Counted from the first letter of the stretch, positions 1-14,483 are shown. The stretch: 47,114 bases of DNA from Gryganskiella cystojenkinii (GCA_015852425.1 JAAAIG010000181.1:260-47373), one strand, 5' to 3'. Numbers and translations are program-made. The notes: generated from the letters alone by a model not told the origin.

Positions 1-245
1 GTGCTAGTGGCGAGGTTATCCGTGCGGATAGTCTCCAGGCTCAAAATCAGATCCAGCTCAAGGCCAAGATGGATGAAGAGAACCGTGCTCAAAAGGTCCA
101 GGCCGAGAAGGTTGCTGCCGAGTCCCAGTCCCGGGACGAAGAGCTGTACGCTCCCGTGATGACCCTTCGCGCAGCGAGTCCTGATTCCATGGAAACAGTC
201 GTGTCGGAGGAATATTTCGTCTACGTGAAGAAGGCCACCGCTTAA
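1..245 (+). CDS. 3' end of an unrecognised protein (partial)
   Basis: An open frame runs from the left edge to a TAA at 243-245. About 80 residues are visible. The first half is Glu/Lys/Gln/Ala-rich and looks like a helix or coiled coil (QAQNQIQLKAKMDEENRAQK). The end is more globular and closes with EEYFVYVKKATA. A possible splice acceptor (gctag) lies at the very edge, so this may be the last exon. I do not recognise the family. Codon use matches the well-supported genes nearby, and the frame ends just before an AT-rich 3' region, so I consider it real. Confidence 0.5.
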   Translation, partial: ASGEVIRADSLQAQNQIQLKAKMDEENRAQKVQAEKVAAESQSRDEELYAPVMTLRAASPDSMETVVSEEYFVYVKKATA

Positions 246-673
246 AATCACACATGCCGAGTCGAGCCACCAAGAAAAAGAGTCTTTTTCATTTTGGTTA
301 TCGCCTTTTGGTCTTTCACGGGAACACTACCCTCAACCACATTTTGGCAAAAAGTTCGTTACTATTTGCAATCGAGAATAAAAAATTGTGAATACCTGAA
401 TATCCAATAGTTTTAATCAATATGTTTACGTCACGGTATTTAGAATTTTGAGGGCCAGCCTTCAAAGAAAAGGTTTTGGGCTCAAAGGAACATTCAGACA
501 TGCGGCCTACTGTTCAAAGTCCCTTCTTTGCCATCCATCCATTATTCGTTTTCTTCTCCCAACAACGTTCCATCCCCTTTCCTTCATTCCTCTTTCGACG
601 TCCTACTCTTCCTATCTATTCTCACACATACCCAACAAGAAGCCAAGAAAAAAAAAAGTCTTATCAAATCAAC
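246..673. other. Intergenic region with promoter of the E2 gene
   Basis: 428 bp without a convincing gene. The part nearest the downstream ATG (about 520-660) is strongly pyrimidine-rich (TTC/CTT runs), as in many fungal promoters and 5' leaders. No clear TATA box was seen. Confidence 0.5.
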
Positions 674-2392
674 ATGACTGACCAATCGACCCTTCTCCTC
701 AAGCGCCAGCTCAAAGGTATTGTCCTTACGCAGCTCTACCATGCCCACCATTGCCCTCTCTTTGACACAGAGTCTCTTTCTCTGCCATATTGCACCCAAC
801 CATTTTCCCCTGCACCCAGGCCTCGAGGACAGGGAAGGGGGAAAAAAGATATCCCATGTGTTTGCTATGCTGCGCGAAACCACCCATGGAATCCTTTGGA
901 ATTCAATTGTGACCAAAGCCAGCAGCACGAGGGCGATCAAGGATCAGAATCAACGCTGCATCTGCCGACTCGACTGACTCTTTTTGGGGAATGACTAACC
1001 AACTGTCTTCACTTTCTTTTTTCTTTTTTCTACTTTTTGTGGTCGTATGTGCTCATAGAGTTGACCAAGCACCCTGTCGAAGGTTTCTCTGCTGGACTCG
1101 TCGAAGACAACAACATCTTCGAGGTACTGTCCTCTTTGCCTTGCTGGTTGTTTCAAAGGTTTAGGTTTTTGGAATTCAAGCAGCTCTGTGGAGCATAATG
1201 TCCTTTTTTATACTGACTCCTGTTCCTTGTTACTTTCTGATAGTGGGAGATCATGATCATGGGTCCTCAGGACACTCTTTAGTAAGACACACTCCTCATT
1301 GTAGCCACAGCAGCTACCACAGCACATTGGGACAGGATCCGGAGGACTCCTTCTGTGTCGGACAAAACGCTTGGTTGCTGCCACACTTGCCAACGGATAG
1401 ACGGGAAAGGATGGACCTTGGAAGGCGAACACTTTTTCAACGCGACACGTTTTGATTTCATGGATGCGACATACTGAGCACACACTCACCCACACACACA
1501 CACACATACACACGCACGTACACACATACACAGACACACAGCATATCATCAGACGAGAAAGATTCGACCTGATCGAGGCATTGGGCTCTATCCCACCATT
1601 TCCCATCATCCCCTGACTCCTGGATGCACACTATTCTGGGACACAAAGTCCGGGGGTTTGGTCCTAGTTTCAAGTTTCCCTTTTTTTTTCTTCTGACCGT
1701 GTTTACCGCATTCTTTTTTTCCTGAACCTTTTTTTAGTGAGGGCGGTTTCTTCAGAGCAATCATGACCTTCCCACACGACTATCCCTTACTGCCCCCAAA
1801 GCTCAAGTTCACCACCGACATGTTCCACCCCAATGGTAAAGACACACTTACAAGCCCAGGACAAGGAGGCTGTTATCTGGATTCCCTAGAAGCTGGCTTG
1901 CGATGACTCACCTTCCAATTTTTCTTGTGTCTAATTGTTTAGTTTACCCCAATGGCGAAGTCTGCATCTCGATTCTTGTAAGACTGCAGGAAGAGATAAA
2001 CAGTGTTGAAACGTTGAACTTTGATCGTACAAAGAACGTCTTGAAACTTACATTTACCCTTAAATGCTTTTGTATTATAGCACCCTCCTGGTGATGACAA
2101 GTACGGATACGAACAGGCCAGCGAGCGCTGGTCCCCTGTGCATACGGTCGAGACCATCTTGGTCAGTGTCATCTCGATGCTCTCGAGCCCCAACGATGAA
2201 AGTCCCGCGAACATCGATGCAGCAGTAAGTGTCTGGTTTTACTTTTAGAATGAAGCTCCGCTCATGCCTTGGGGACGCTGTACTTATGCCATGCTTTTTT
2301 TTAACCGTTTTTAGAAAGAATGGCGTGAAAACTACCCTGCATATAAGAAACGCGTACAGCGCATCGCCAGACGCTCCGCTGAGGAGATGTAG
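674..2392 (+). CDS. Ubiquitin-conjugating enzyme E2, UBE2G1/Ubc7 type
   Basis: Seven exons: 674-716, 1059-1123, 1244-1281, 1738-1835, 1943-1977, 2081-2224, 2315-2392, giving 166 residues (human UBE2G1 has 170). The E2 fold is complete. It has the HPN motif, then NGEVCISIL with the catalytic cysteine at about residue 89. After it comes the acidic loop [17 protein letters not shown] that marks the Ubc7/UBE2G/Cdc34 class. The start TLLLKRQL and [14 protein letters not shown] segment are closest to UBE2G1. Family members pass ubiquitin to substrates, often building K48 chains with RING E3s, in ER-associated or cytosolic degradation. The start is the ATG just before the conserved helix 1. Intron 3 carries a CA microsatellite. 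The exact paralogue (UBE2G1 versus yeast Ubc7) is my judgement from sequence. Confidence 0.95.
1479..1540. repeat. CA/CACA-type microsatellite in E2 intron 3
   Basis: An imperfect (CA)n tract interrupted by CACT, CATA and CACG units. It lies inside the intron 1282-1737 of the E2 gene, so length changes should not affect the protein. Confidence 0.85.
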
Positions 2393-2609
2393 GCTTGGAC
2401 ATATCGAAACAAAACAAAAAAGTACTGGAAAATACGGATTGCAGGATATGACACAACAATAATATCATCGGATCATGCTTGCTCGCATCGAAATAAAAAA
2501 AAAGAACAAAAAGAACAAAAACGATATCTCAGAAAAACATCACACGAGTATTGGATGAAGGATAAAGAGCCGATAGATACTATTATTGATTAGGCTGAAA
2601 AGATTTTTA

Positions 2610-4496
2610 TCAAAAGCCAAAGTCGCCAAGACTCATGTCGCCGGCGCCAAGGTCGAGTTCGATTCTTTGGGAGTACAGTTTTTCGCGCTCCAACTTGGCC
2701 TCGAATTCCTTAGCCATCGTTTCTTCGTGATCTTCGTCTTCTTCATCCTCTTCATCCTCTTCGTCCTCTTCGTCTTCTTCATCTTCGTCATCTTCGTCAT
2801 CCTCTTCATCCTCTTCAGTGGCCTCGTCAACAGCGGCCTCTCCGACCTCTTCCTCTTCCATGACAGTCTCGCCTGCTACGACTGCAACAACAGACTTGGG
2901 GACTTGGTTCTCTTTTGAGATCGAGGCACGGGCCTTTTCTGGATAGCTTTGTTTTGAAGATGTAAAGATTGAAGACATGGCACCAATAATGCTTGTGCGT
3001 TTCTCAACTGGCTTATCGGACTGGATCTCCGCGGGGGCGGCGGCAGCGACAGTGACCTCGGCATCGAGTCTTGGGTGTTGCTTCACCTCCTTGGTGGGTT
3101 CCTCTTCTTTGACAATCGGCGCTGTCTCTTCCAAGGGGGCCAGAACCTCGTGCCCATGGGCGTCGACAGCAGCCGTGTTTGCTTCCTTTGCTTCGGCATC
3201 GGAATTGCCTACTGTGGTTGATCTTTCTTTAATCGTCGTCACAGGAGGAGCTTCTGAGACAGCTGCAGCAATCTTTGGATGCGCGGCCGCCACTGCAGCT
3301 CGATCACTTATATCCAATTGCTCGACCTCCTCCTCTTGTCCCTTTTGGCTCTCCTGCATTTCATTGCCGGTTTTCAATGCAAGGTTCTTGCGTCGCTCAG
3401 ACTCGATCTGGAGCGCAGTGTTCATGCCCACGAATCCTCGACGAGCATCCTCCATGGTCCCAAAGAAAGCATATAGTGAGGTTCCCCAGCCAGTGTAACG
3501 TTCGCCCTGAGTGAATTCTGTGACATTGCCACCGTGGCTGCTGGTCAGCTGGAAATAATGTGTGCCCTGCGTGTGTTTGTATTTTTTCAAGGGACGAAGG
3601 TTAGACAGAGAATGTACTTTGTTTCAAAGGAGTTGATGCTTTCTCGTCATAATAATCTTTTAAAGGGATAAGAGGGAAAAGGGATAATGGATGAGGTCAA
3701 AAGGGAAACTGGGGTCGCACCCTCCAATTTTTTTCAGGAGTTGCATGCTGGGGTGTCACCTCGCCCTTTTTTTTTGTTTTTGTTGAAGAGCCTTTGGGTA
3801 CCCTTGTAAACTTTTGGATGTTTTTGAACAATTAAAATCGTCGGTCGGTTGGTTGGTTGTAGTCTGTCTCGACTAGAGGAGTGAGTGAAGATCAACACTT
3901 ACATCGATGAATCCATTGAGACCGGCAGCAGGTGCAAACCATTCCAGACAAGAGTTGGGCTCGACCTTGATGATATTCGGTGACCATGAGTAACCTGGTG
4001 AGTGTATGCATCAGAAGGTACGAAAAAGAGGATCAAAAGGTTTGAGTAACAAGTAACCAGAGACTTGATCGAATTTTTTAACCAGAGACTTGATCGAATT
4101 TTTTTTAAAAAAAATGTGGTGCTCAAATAGTAGTTGACCTTACTGAGTGGTGCGCCACAAAGGATTCGAAGTGGAAGCCTCATCTTGATTTCTAAAGTCT
4201 CTCCCACTGCGAAGGAATCGAGACATACAAGAGTTGTGGAAGATGAGAGATCATATCGACGCAAGGTCAGTCATCCTCTGTCAAGGCAATGACGATAACA
4301 TGAGAGGGAACAACGGCGCCAGAAGAGGAACAGTTGAAAGCAATGCGTTTTTTTGTGTTGTTTGCCTACCAGCAATGGTGCCCTTTGCCTCGACAAACAT
4401 AGGGTTCCAGTTATGGTAGCTCTCAAGATCTGTGAGAACCTGCCAAACGGTTTGTGGACTCGCCCCGATGGTGATACTGGCCTTGTTCTCTTGCAT
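2610..4496 (-). CDS. SRPBCC/START-type protein with long acidic C-terminal tail
   Basis: Four exons in coding order: 4496-4370, 4206-4144, 3994-3903, 3566-2610; 412 residues. The first ~165 residues read as a polyketide-cyclase/START-like SRPBCC domain. The opening ASITIGASPQTVWQVLTDLE and following YHNWNPMF match the family's first strand and helix. Later come VGETLEIKM, VEPNSCLEWFAP and GTHYFQL, with a final helix near GFVGMNTAL. Such domains form a hydrophobic pocket for lipids or small ligands. The remaining ~230 residues are low-complexity, Ala/Glu/Val/Thr-rich. They end in a D/E-only run (about residues 345-378) followed by a charged amphipathic stretch (AKEFEAKLEREKLYSQRIEL) and MSLGDFGF. 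Ligand and location are unknown. The first splice was fixed by joining GTIA to VGETL in phase. Confidence 0.8.
2717..2820 (-). repeat. TCN trinucleotide tract encoding a poly-Asp/Glu run
   Basis: On the + strand this is a nearly pure TCT/TCC/TCG/TCA triplet array. On the coding strand it gives GAA/GAG/GAC/GAT only, about 33 acidic residues in the tail of the SRPBCC protein. Arrays of this type change length easily by slippage. Confidence 0.85.
4054..4103. repeat. 25-bp perfect tandem duplication in an intron
   Basis: The 25-bp unit starting taaccagagacttgatcgaa occurs twice head to tail (4054-4078 and 4079-4103). Both copies lie in intron 2 of the SRPBCC gene, 40 bp downstream (in the coding direction) of exon 2. 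The copies are identical, so the duplication is recent or is maintained. Confidence 0.9.
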
Positions 4497-5186
4497 TAGG
4501 AGAGGTTGTTTGTATGGAAAGTAAGGGAAGAAAGAGAGTAACAGAAGAAAGAGAGAAGGTGGGAGGATAGAGGAAAAGAGAAAGAAGCAAAGACGGCACT
4601 GCAATCGCTACAACTTTGTATTCCGGTCGGACCATGACCCCACCAGTGGCGAGGGACCCGAGCCAGAAGGAATCCTTATCTCATATTCCAAAATCGCGTC
4701 CGCGGAGGCTTTTTTCTTCTGTGCCAAATCCTATTTATTTATTTAGTTTTCAGGGTGGGAATAGAGCAACAGGAGCGAGGACTGTGTGCTTCCAGTGCCA
4801 TAGGGTGAAGAGTCGGCTGCATATTGGGCATCCACCGTAGCCGACTTCCAAAAAAAAAATTGGTGGCAACCGTGACTGCAAAAAGGCATTGTGGCGTCGA
4901 ATAATTAAATGAAATCCGAGCGAGGAGGAGAAAACAAAAACATCACAAAAAAACGCGTCCACAAACCCCACGAGGGACTCGCTGTGAACAGTCCGTCCAG
5001 GGGCGGTTTGTAGGGGTTGCACAGTGGCAGTAAAAAGTAAAGTTTGAAAAAAAGGACATTTTGTTTCTTCCTTCAGTCTGCGTCCTGTACATCTAGCCTT
5101 GTCATCCCCGTCATCCCCTCTCTCTCTCTTCTCATACCATTGCATCATCCCACTGGACAGCACAAACGGGCAGACATACATTCACA
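4497..5186. other. Divergent promoter region, SRPBCC gene / MCM6
   Basis: 690 bp between two divergent start codons. It contains CT-rich leader sequence before the MCM6 ATG and a MluI box (separate entry). No additional gene was supported. Confidence 0.6.
4953..4958. promoter_or_regulatory. MluI cell-cycle box (ACGCGT) upstream of MCM6
   Basis: A palindromic ACGCGT sits 229 bp before the MCM6 start. In yeasts this element binds MBF (Mbp1/Swi6-type) and drives G1/S expression of replication genes, including MCM genes. The match is only six bases, so function here is inferred from its position. Confidence 0.45.
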
Positions 5187-8669
<3,483 letters not shown>

Positions 8670-9459
8670 ACTCCTTGTTATTACCATTTCTACTCTTTTT
8701 TTTTCACCAGTTTGTCCAGCATTTTGTAACTAGGATTATTTTTTTGTAATACACGAAAGAGATGAAGCTTATGCTCAAATCAGAAGCTCTGTAATGAGCG
8801 CTTATGTTGCAAAAGGGAGGGGGCTTATCCGTTTATTCTTGATACAGCATTCTCTACCACAATTTTCATCTGAACCCGATTATATCTACTTTTGACACAA
8901 TTTCACAATCAAATGTTCGCGTAAAGACTACCACAACAAAGATCCTGTTATCCGTCCAGCCTGACATCTCGCAAGCACCGCGGATGTTTATGCCTGAGGA
9001 CGTAGAACATGAGTATGTCCTTGTGCGAGTTGGCGCCAACAGCGAACAAAGCCTACTTCTAGGGCACACGTTACGACTTCATATTCCATCCTCTGTTTCT
9101 GTTTCGTCAACTGCTTCAATCCTTGCTGCCGATGCTCAACATCCAATTATTATAGTCGCAACCTTTTCTCACCTTGTATGTTGAAAAGCACTCGCCTCCA
9201 GCCGTGTAGCCAGCATTATCGTATGAAGGTGATCTCACCTGTGCCGATCGTAAACGCTACGCTTTGATGGAGGCAAAATGGTCTACTCGCGCACTAGAAC
9301 TCTCATGTGTAAAGATTTTTTTTTATTCCCGCAAACTTTTTTTCCGATCTGGACCTTTTTTGGGTTCAAGTTGGATGTGGAGAAGAGAGGAGAGATATGA
9401 GAATATGAAGGATAGGATAATATGCCAGAGAAGGATCTTCCTTTTTTGGGGGGTTATAT
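8670..9459. other. Intergenic region between MCM6 and SCH9 3' ends
   Basis: 790 bp between convergent genes. A + strand open stretch of roughly 90 codons (about 8910-9184, with an internal ATG at 8984) has a protein-like composition but no recognisable family, no clear start context and no splice partner. I do not call it a gene. Confidence 0.5.
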
Positions 9460-11902
9460 TTAGTATCCGCCCCTCAACGAAGACTGTCCCATGGCTGCTC
9501 CAGCCCGACTCGAGATCGGTCTTGAATCCCCCGTCGAAGTTCCCAACCCAGAATGATTTGCTATACTCGCACCCAATACACCATCGTTCGCCGGGTTATA
9601 CGTGAACCCCTTGAACTGAAGTTGCACCGTCTCACTCAGAAAACTCGATTCTACGACCGAATCCAAGGGTTCCTCAGAAGTGAACTCTTCATCGAAATTC
9701 GACGTATCGATCGCGGACGTGACCGAGGGCTTGAAGGGTGGTTGAATTTTCTTGGCCATCAACAACGGGAACGAGATTGGCTTGAAGAACGGATGTTGTT
9801 TGATCGCGCTCGAACCATTATTTCCCAATCGCTCATTCGGATCCCTCGTCAACAATCCCGTCAATAACGATCTCGCCTCTGGTGCAACATCGTCCGGAAA
9901 CCTTAATTCGTCTTGAAGAATCTTGCGGTACATCTCGTGAATGTTTTCATCGTAGAACGGTGGCAGACCTGTCATCATCTCGTATAACAAGACGCCCAGA
10001 GTCCACCAATCGACAGTCTTGGTATAACCCTGACCAAGCAATAATTCCGGAGCCAGGTACTCGGGTGTCCCGCAAAACGTATTTGTTGTCTCGGTTTCGG
10101 TCATGCCCAACTTGCAGAGTCCGAAATCACAAAGTGCAATGTGACCTGTATAGTCCAACAGAATATTCTCCGGTTTCAAATCCCGGTACACGACGTTGAA
10201 CCCATGAAGACACTCAAGGGCACACATCAGCTCGGCTGCATAAAACCTTGATCGCTCCTCACTGAAGCGTCCCTCCCGTTGCAGGTGATGGAACAACTCG
10301 CCTCCGTTCACGAACGCCAGGACCAGGTACAGTTTCTCGGGTGACTGGAACGAAAACTTGAGCGACACGATAAAAGGGTTATTGATCTGAGCTGCGACGG
10401 TTCTTTCTGCCAATGTATGGTTGACTTCGCTTCGGGAGATGATGTGCGCCTTTCGGATGATCTTCATCGCATAGATTCGAGAAGTGTCCCGCTTGCGCAC
10501 TTGCATGACCTAAGGTTTAGATACACGGTTTAAACAGTGTTAAGAGAGTCAATATCCTAGAAATGCAAACAGAATGCATTCGTCCTGAAAATCAATCCGT
10601 ATTTCTCAGTGCGTTCTCGTACTTTTCCAAAGCTGCCCTTTCCAATCACTTTGAGCAAGTCGAATGCATCGATCGTCAATGGGGTATTTGCCTATAAAAG
10701 AAAAGGCCCTTTTGTTAGTGAACGTTTCAGGGTCTCCAGGACAGCGAATGTGGGCTTTTATCCTAGCTCCGACGAGTATCCACTATTGATGGATCCTTAC
10801 ATTATCTCGCTTGTAGGTAACCTGCACGCGCACCTTTCCAGTGCCACCCTGCAGGTTGAACCATTCGTCCTGCATCTGTTCGTCCCACCGGGGATCCAGT
10901 TTCACGTTGCCCAAGAACACGTCCTCGCTCGAGGTCTCACTCTCGCGCATACTATCGGCTGATTTCTCCAGAGAGGCCACAACCTTGGGATTCGGTATAC
11001 GGATATAAAGCGAAAGCTGCACGTCCGAAACTCGGGAGACATCGCTGTGTATCACAAAAAAAGTCAAGGAGAGAAGTAAGTTGTTAGCAAATGAATTCCA
11101 GAACGAAAAAGAAAGGCAATTAATTATCACAATTAAATTGAAAGTCGGAGTTGTGGTTTCATGCCACTCCTGATGATTTCCTTTCAGACAACGACTTTTT
11201 TTTTCCATGAGGGCTGTAAGGCTGTTTTCCTGTTCCACGGCACAATGAGGGTCCAAGAAGATTCTTTTTTTGAGCGCTAACCAAACTGTTGCTGACCGAT
11301 CCTTATCAAAGGGAGGGGGTCATTGCTGTGCCCGCTCAGGTGTGCGCGAAACCCCGATGAAAATACTTACAAGTGAGCTCGGTACTGCCAGACGGGGTTC
11401 GAGAGTTCACCGGCGAGGGCATCGATCAATACCTCGTTCTTGTCAAATTCTAGGACAGCATAGGGCAACCACCACTTCCGTTGAAGGGACTCTCGATTCG
11501 GGTTGCCACTCGACTGTGGTTGTTGCTTGGGCACGAATGGCGGGTTATTTGATCCAGGCGGCAAGGTCAATCCGCGAGCCTCCACCACTCGGATAATCAA
11601 AAGACCGGTCTTTGTCGCGCCGCCTACGGCGCCGCTCTCGTTTATCTTTGTTGACGATCCGTTCAAGATAGGAAGGGTTTGCGCTGAAGACGAAGGTGAA
11701 CCATGACCACCACCGGGAACAGCTGTTGAGGAAGAATGTGTCGAAGACGAGGATCCACTCTGAGAATGACCGTTACCCTCAGACGACCTTGGTGGTGACG
11801 AAGACGAAGTTTTGCTGTTGATGTTGAGAGAAGAATTGAAGTTGGCAGAGAGGGCCGCGGCTTCCTTTTCTCGTTCCTTCTCACGTTCCTTTTCTTTGTG
11901 TT
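9460..11902 (-). CDS. SCH9: AGC protein kinase SCH9 with C2 domain (5' incomplete)
   Basis: Exons in coding order: 11902-11371, 11044-10801, 10691-10623, 10509-9460; about 630 residues visible. A Ser/Gly-rich N-terminal stretch precedes a C2 domain (LLIIRVVEARGLTLP, YAVLEFDKNEVLIDA, VWQYRAHFDVSRVSD). The kinase domain has P-loop IGKGSFGK, VYRDLKPENILLDY, DFGLCK and activation loop TNTFCGTPEYLAPE. Its C-terminal AGC tail ends in hydrophobic motif FKGFTY. RKRDTSRIYAMKIIRKAHII is nearly identical to Sch9/SckA proteins. Sch9 is the fungal S6K-like target of TORC1, controlling growth, ribosome synthesis and stress response; Pkh and TORC1 phosphorylate the loop and tail sites, which are present here. 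The first coding exon is not identified: upstream is a CAG acceptor abutting ten Ns and a poly-A run, so the start is missing. Confidence 0.93.
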
Positions 11903-11905
11903 CTG

Positions 11906-11915
11906 NNNNNNNNNN
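11906..11915. other. Assembly gap (10 Ns) beside a homopolymer
   Basis: Ten Ns followed on the + strand by about 21 A residues. The gap sits at the probable intron/exon border of SCH9 exon 2. The real length is unknown, so the 5' structure of SCH9 cannot be resolved from this sequence. Confidence 0.95.
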
Positions 11916-12266
11916 AAAAAAAAAAAAAAAAAAAAAGAGAGAGAGTGATAAGAATTTCGTTCTTGCTGTTGCCTCATCTTTGCCCTGTTCTCGTTCTAGT
12001 TTCCTGCTACGTCTTGTCCATCCTGTATCTCTGCGTTGGTAAATACAAACGTCGACTACTTTTTCTTTGACGTCGGTGGTTGCACGATTACTTTTTTCCG
12101 TCAACTAATCCGCCCTAGGACACTAAACAAAGTGATGGCTCTTTGTCAAGGGCTGTTGTTCCTGCACTAGTTCAATGTCGGCTTTGTTTCTGTCGAGTGT
12201 CATTTCATCTCCACAGTAGGCCCGAACAGGTTAGGCGTGGGGGCTCTAAGCAGGTCCTGAGCTCCT

Positions 12267-12310
12267 TGTGTATGTGTGTGTGTGTGTGTGTGAATGTGTG
12301 TGTGAGTGTG
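12267..12310. repeat. GT microsatellite
   Basis: A (TG)n tract with two interruptions (TGAATG and TGAGTG). It lies in the non-coding region upstream of SCH9. Confidence 0.85.
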
Positions 12311-12957
12311 GGCGTTTTCCTCGGGTACGACAAGGCGCTTACTCTTTGAATGCAACCAGGACATTGTGTTCTATTGCTGAGGAAGAGAAAAGAAAGAGAC
12401 ACTTAGTAGAAGGAAAAGAGAAAGGGTCTGCGTAACGTGTGTATGTGTGTAATGTTCCTCCACTGATTCCCATCCATTCCAGTAGAGCCAGCTTTTTTTA
12501 TTCTTTTCCTTTCTTTGTTGCGCGCGGCAAGGACCAGAACCATGAGCATAAGAGGGTCAACGAGAAGTGGGGAGGTGGTCCCTTACGTGAATGTGAAACG
12601 GAGGCCTTGGGGTGTAAAGCGCACGAGTCGATGAGAATGAAGGAAAGAATGAGCGAGTGAACAAAAAAGCTATTGTTCTTGTCCGAGAGGAGTGCAGAGA
12701 GGGTAATGCTGGAATGAGAAGGATTGGGAGAGTGGAGAGTGGAGAAGGAATGAAAAGAAATAAAAAAAGGCAGGGCAGGATGGAAGAAGGATGCGAATAA
12801 AAAGAAAGTGTGCAAAGAACAAGGGATTCCCTTTTCCTTCTTACACCTCTACCTTGTCACCTTCTTTTCATTCAATGTCTCCCCTGGGTCCGACCTCGCG
12901 TTTTTAGGAGACACCCTTTTGCCAAACGAACCGCAAACTCTCATTCACCTGCGATCT

Positions 12958-13022
12958 TGTCTCCCTCTCTCTCTCTCTTTTTCTCTCTCTCTCTCTCCTT
13001 GGTTCCTGTCTCTCTTTCTCCC
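12958..13022. repeat. CT-rich tract in the phosphatase 5' leader
   Basis: Long CT/TTC-rich run ending about 65 bp before the phosphatase start codon. Pyrimidine tracts of this type are common just upstream of fungal transcription starts. Confidence 0.8.
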
Positions 13023-13088
13023 TCAAAAAAAAAAAGGCGCGACTGTGGTTCTTTTCTTTTATTTTTTGCCTCTGTCCAATCAAATACG

Positions 13089-14483
13089 ATGGTAATGCGC
13101 CTGCTTCCTTGCTTGACTGTGTGCCTGGTCGTTTTCTTGGTCCTTGCCTTTCCTTCACCCTTATTCTCCTTGCAGGGCGTTAATGCGGATCAAGGCGGTC
13201 AGACCCCTTGGTCTGCACCCGCACAGCAACAACTTGCCTTTGCCTCCGATAACGACCACCTTCGCCACAACCACAATCACAACTCTGATAACAAAGATAA
13301 CCTCATTGTCAACAATCGGATCGTGGCCGTTGGCGATCTCCACAGCGACTATCCACAAACCCTGGCGGTTCTTCGACTAGCCAACATTGTGGATAAGAAC
13401 GAAAATTGGTCTGGTGGCCAGGATACCTTTGTCCAAACGGTATGAATAATCGCGACCATTTCTTGTAAACCGTTTTATGGGAGAAAGCAAACTGATCGAC
13501 CTTTCTTTCTCCCCTCCAATGCCTTCACACAGGGCGATTTGGTAGATCGGGGACCTGACACCATCGCGATCTACAGACTCTTTGAAAAATTACGAGTTCA
13601 AGCCAGGGCCGCAGGAGGAGAGGTCATCAACCTCTTGGGCAAGTATGTTTCCCTCATCCTCAAAAACAACACATTACCATTCCAAAAAAAATCGCTAGGA
13701 CACCAATAGCTTTTTTTTTACTAACCATCCTTCTGTCCTTACTTTTTAAACGTAAATGTTTTGATACCTTTTTTAGCCATGAGGTCATGAATATTGGCGG
13801 CGATCTCCGGTACGTTACCGAAGAGGACTATGCCTCCTTTGGTGGTCGCCAGAAACGGAAAGAAGCCTGGGATATCCAATCGGGATGGTTGGGGAAATTC
13901 GTCCTCAACAACTTCAACATCTCGCATATTCAACACGGTCATACTGTTTTCACACATGCGGATATGCACCTAGGATGGGCTCAGGTCGGGATCGACGAGA
14001 TGAATTTCCTGGCAACCCAGGCGATCCTCAAGGGCGAGTTCAAGGCACCGATTTTCACGACAAAAGGTATCATGCAAACAAGATGAAATATTACCTGTAA
14101 CAAAAAAAAAAAGAGGCTATAGGCGGAGCACGACTGCTCCATTTCAACTGACGAACCTTTCATGGTTTGGACAAAAAAAAATGTAATTGATAGGACCGGT
14201 CTGGAATCGAGCTCTTGCGACACAGGAGGGTGGATCAGAAGAAGTCTGCAAGACCGTCGAGAACGTTAAAAAGGCCCTCAAAGTCCAGAGACTGATCTCT
14301 GGTCATACACCGCAGTACAAGACGGGGAGAATCCTCTCCCTCTGCGGGGGTAGTTACCTCGATATCGATGTCGGGATCAGTAAGCATTATGGCGGGCATG
14401 TCGCAGCTCTCGAGATCATCGAGAATCCAGATGGAACCCAGAGTGTTTATGCACTCTATCCAACAGGAAAACTCTCCCTGTAG
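13089..14483 (+). CDS. Secreted Shewanella-like (Shelph) metallophosphatase
   Basis: Four exons: 13089-13439, 13533-13642, 13777-14066, 14194-14483; 346 residues. An N-terminal signal peptide or anchor (hydrophobic residues ~6-28) is followed by a short His/Asn/Asp-rich linker (residues ~57-69). The PPP-type metal-binding motifs are intact: GDLHSDY (~82), GDLVDRGPDT (118) and GNHEVMN (153). Later FTHADMHLGW and LISGHTP supply the remaining metal ligands. Spacing and the inserted segment (NIGGDLRYVTEEDYASFGG) fit Shewanella-like protein phosphatases rather than PP1/PP2A. The domain hydrolyses phosphoesters at a two-metal centre. The leader places it in the secretory pathway. The substrate is unknown. 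The start is the first ATG of a run (MVM) directly ahead of the hydrophobic leader. Confidence 0.86.

Larger units (their letters stand above)
11916..13088. other. SCH9 5' region and divergent promoter
   Basis: About 1.2 kb that should hold the missing SCH9 first exon and 5' leader (minus strand) and the promoter of the phosphatase gene (plus strand). It includes GT and CT microsatellites. I found no exon I could place with confidence. Confidence 0.5.

Noticed and set aside
2977..3498. Plus-strand 173-codon open frame
   Set aside because: It mirrors the low-complexity coding region of the SRPBCC gene on the other strand.
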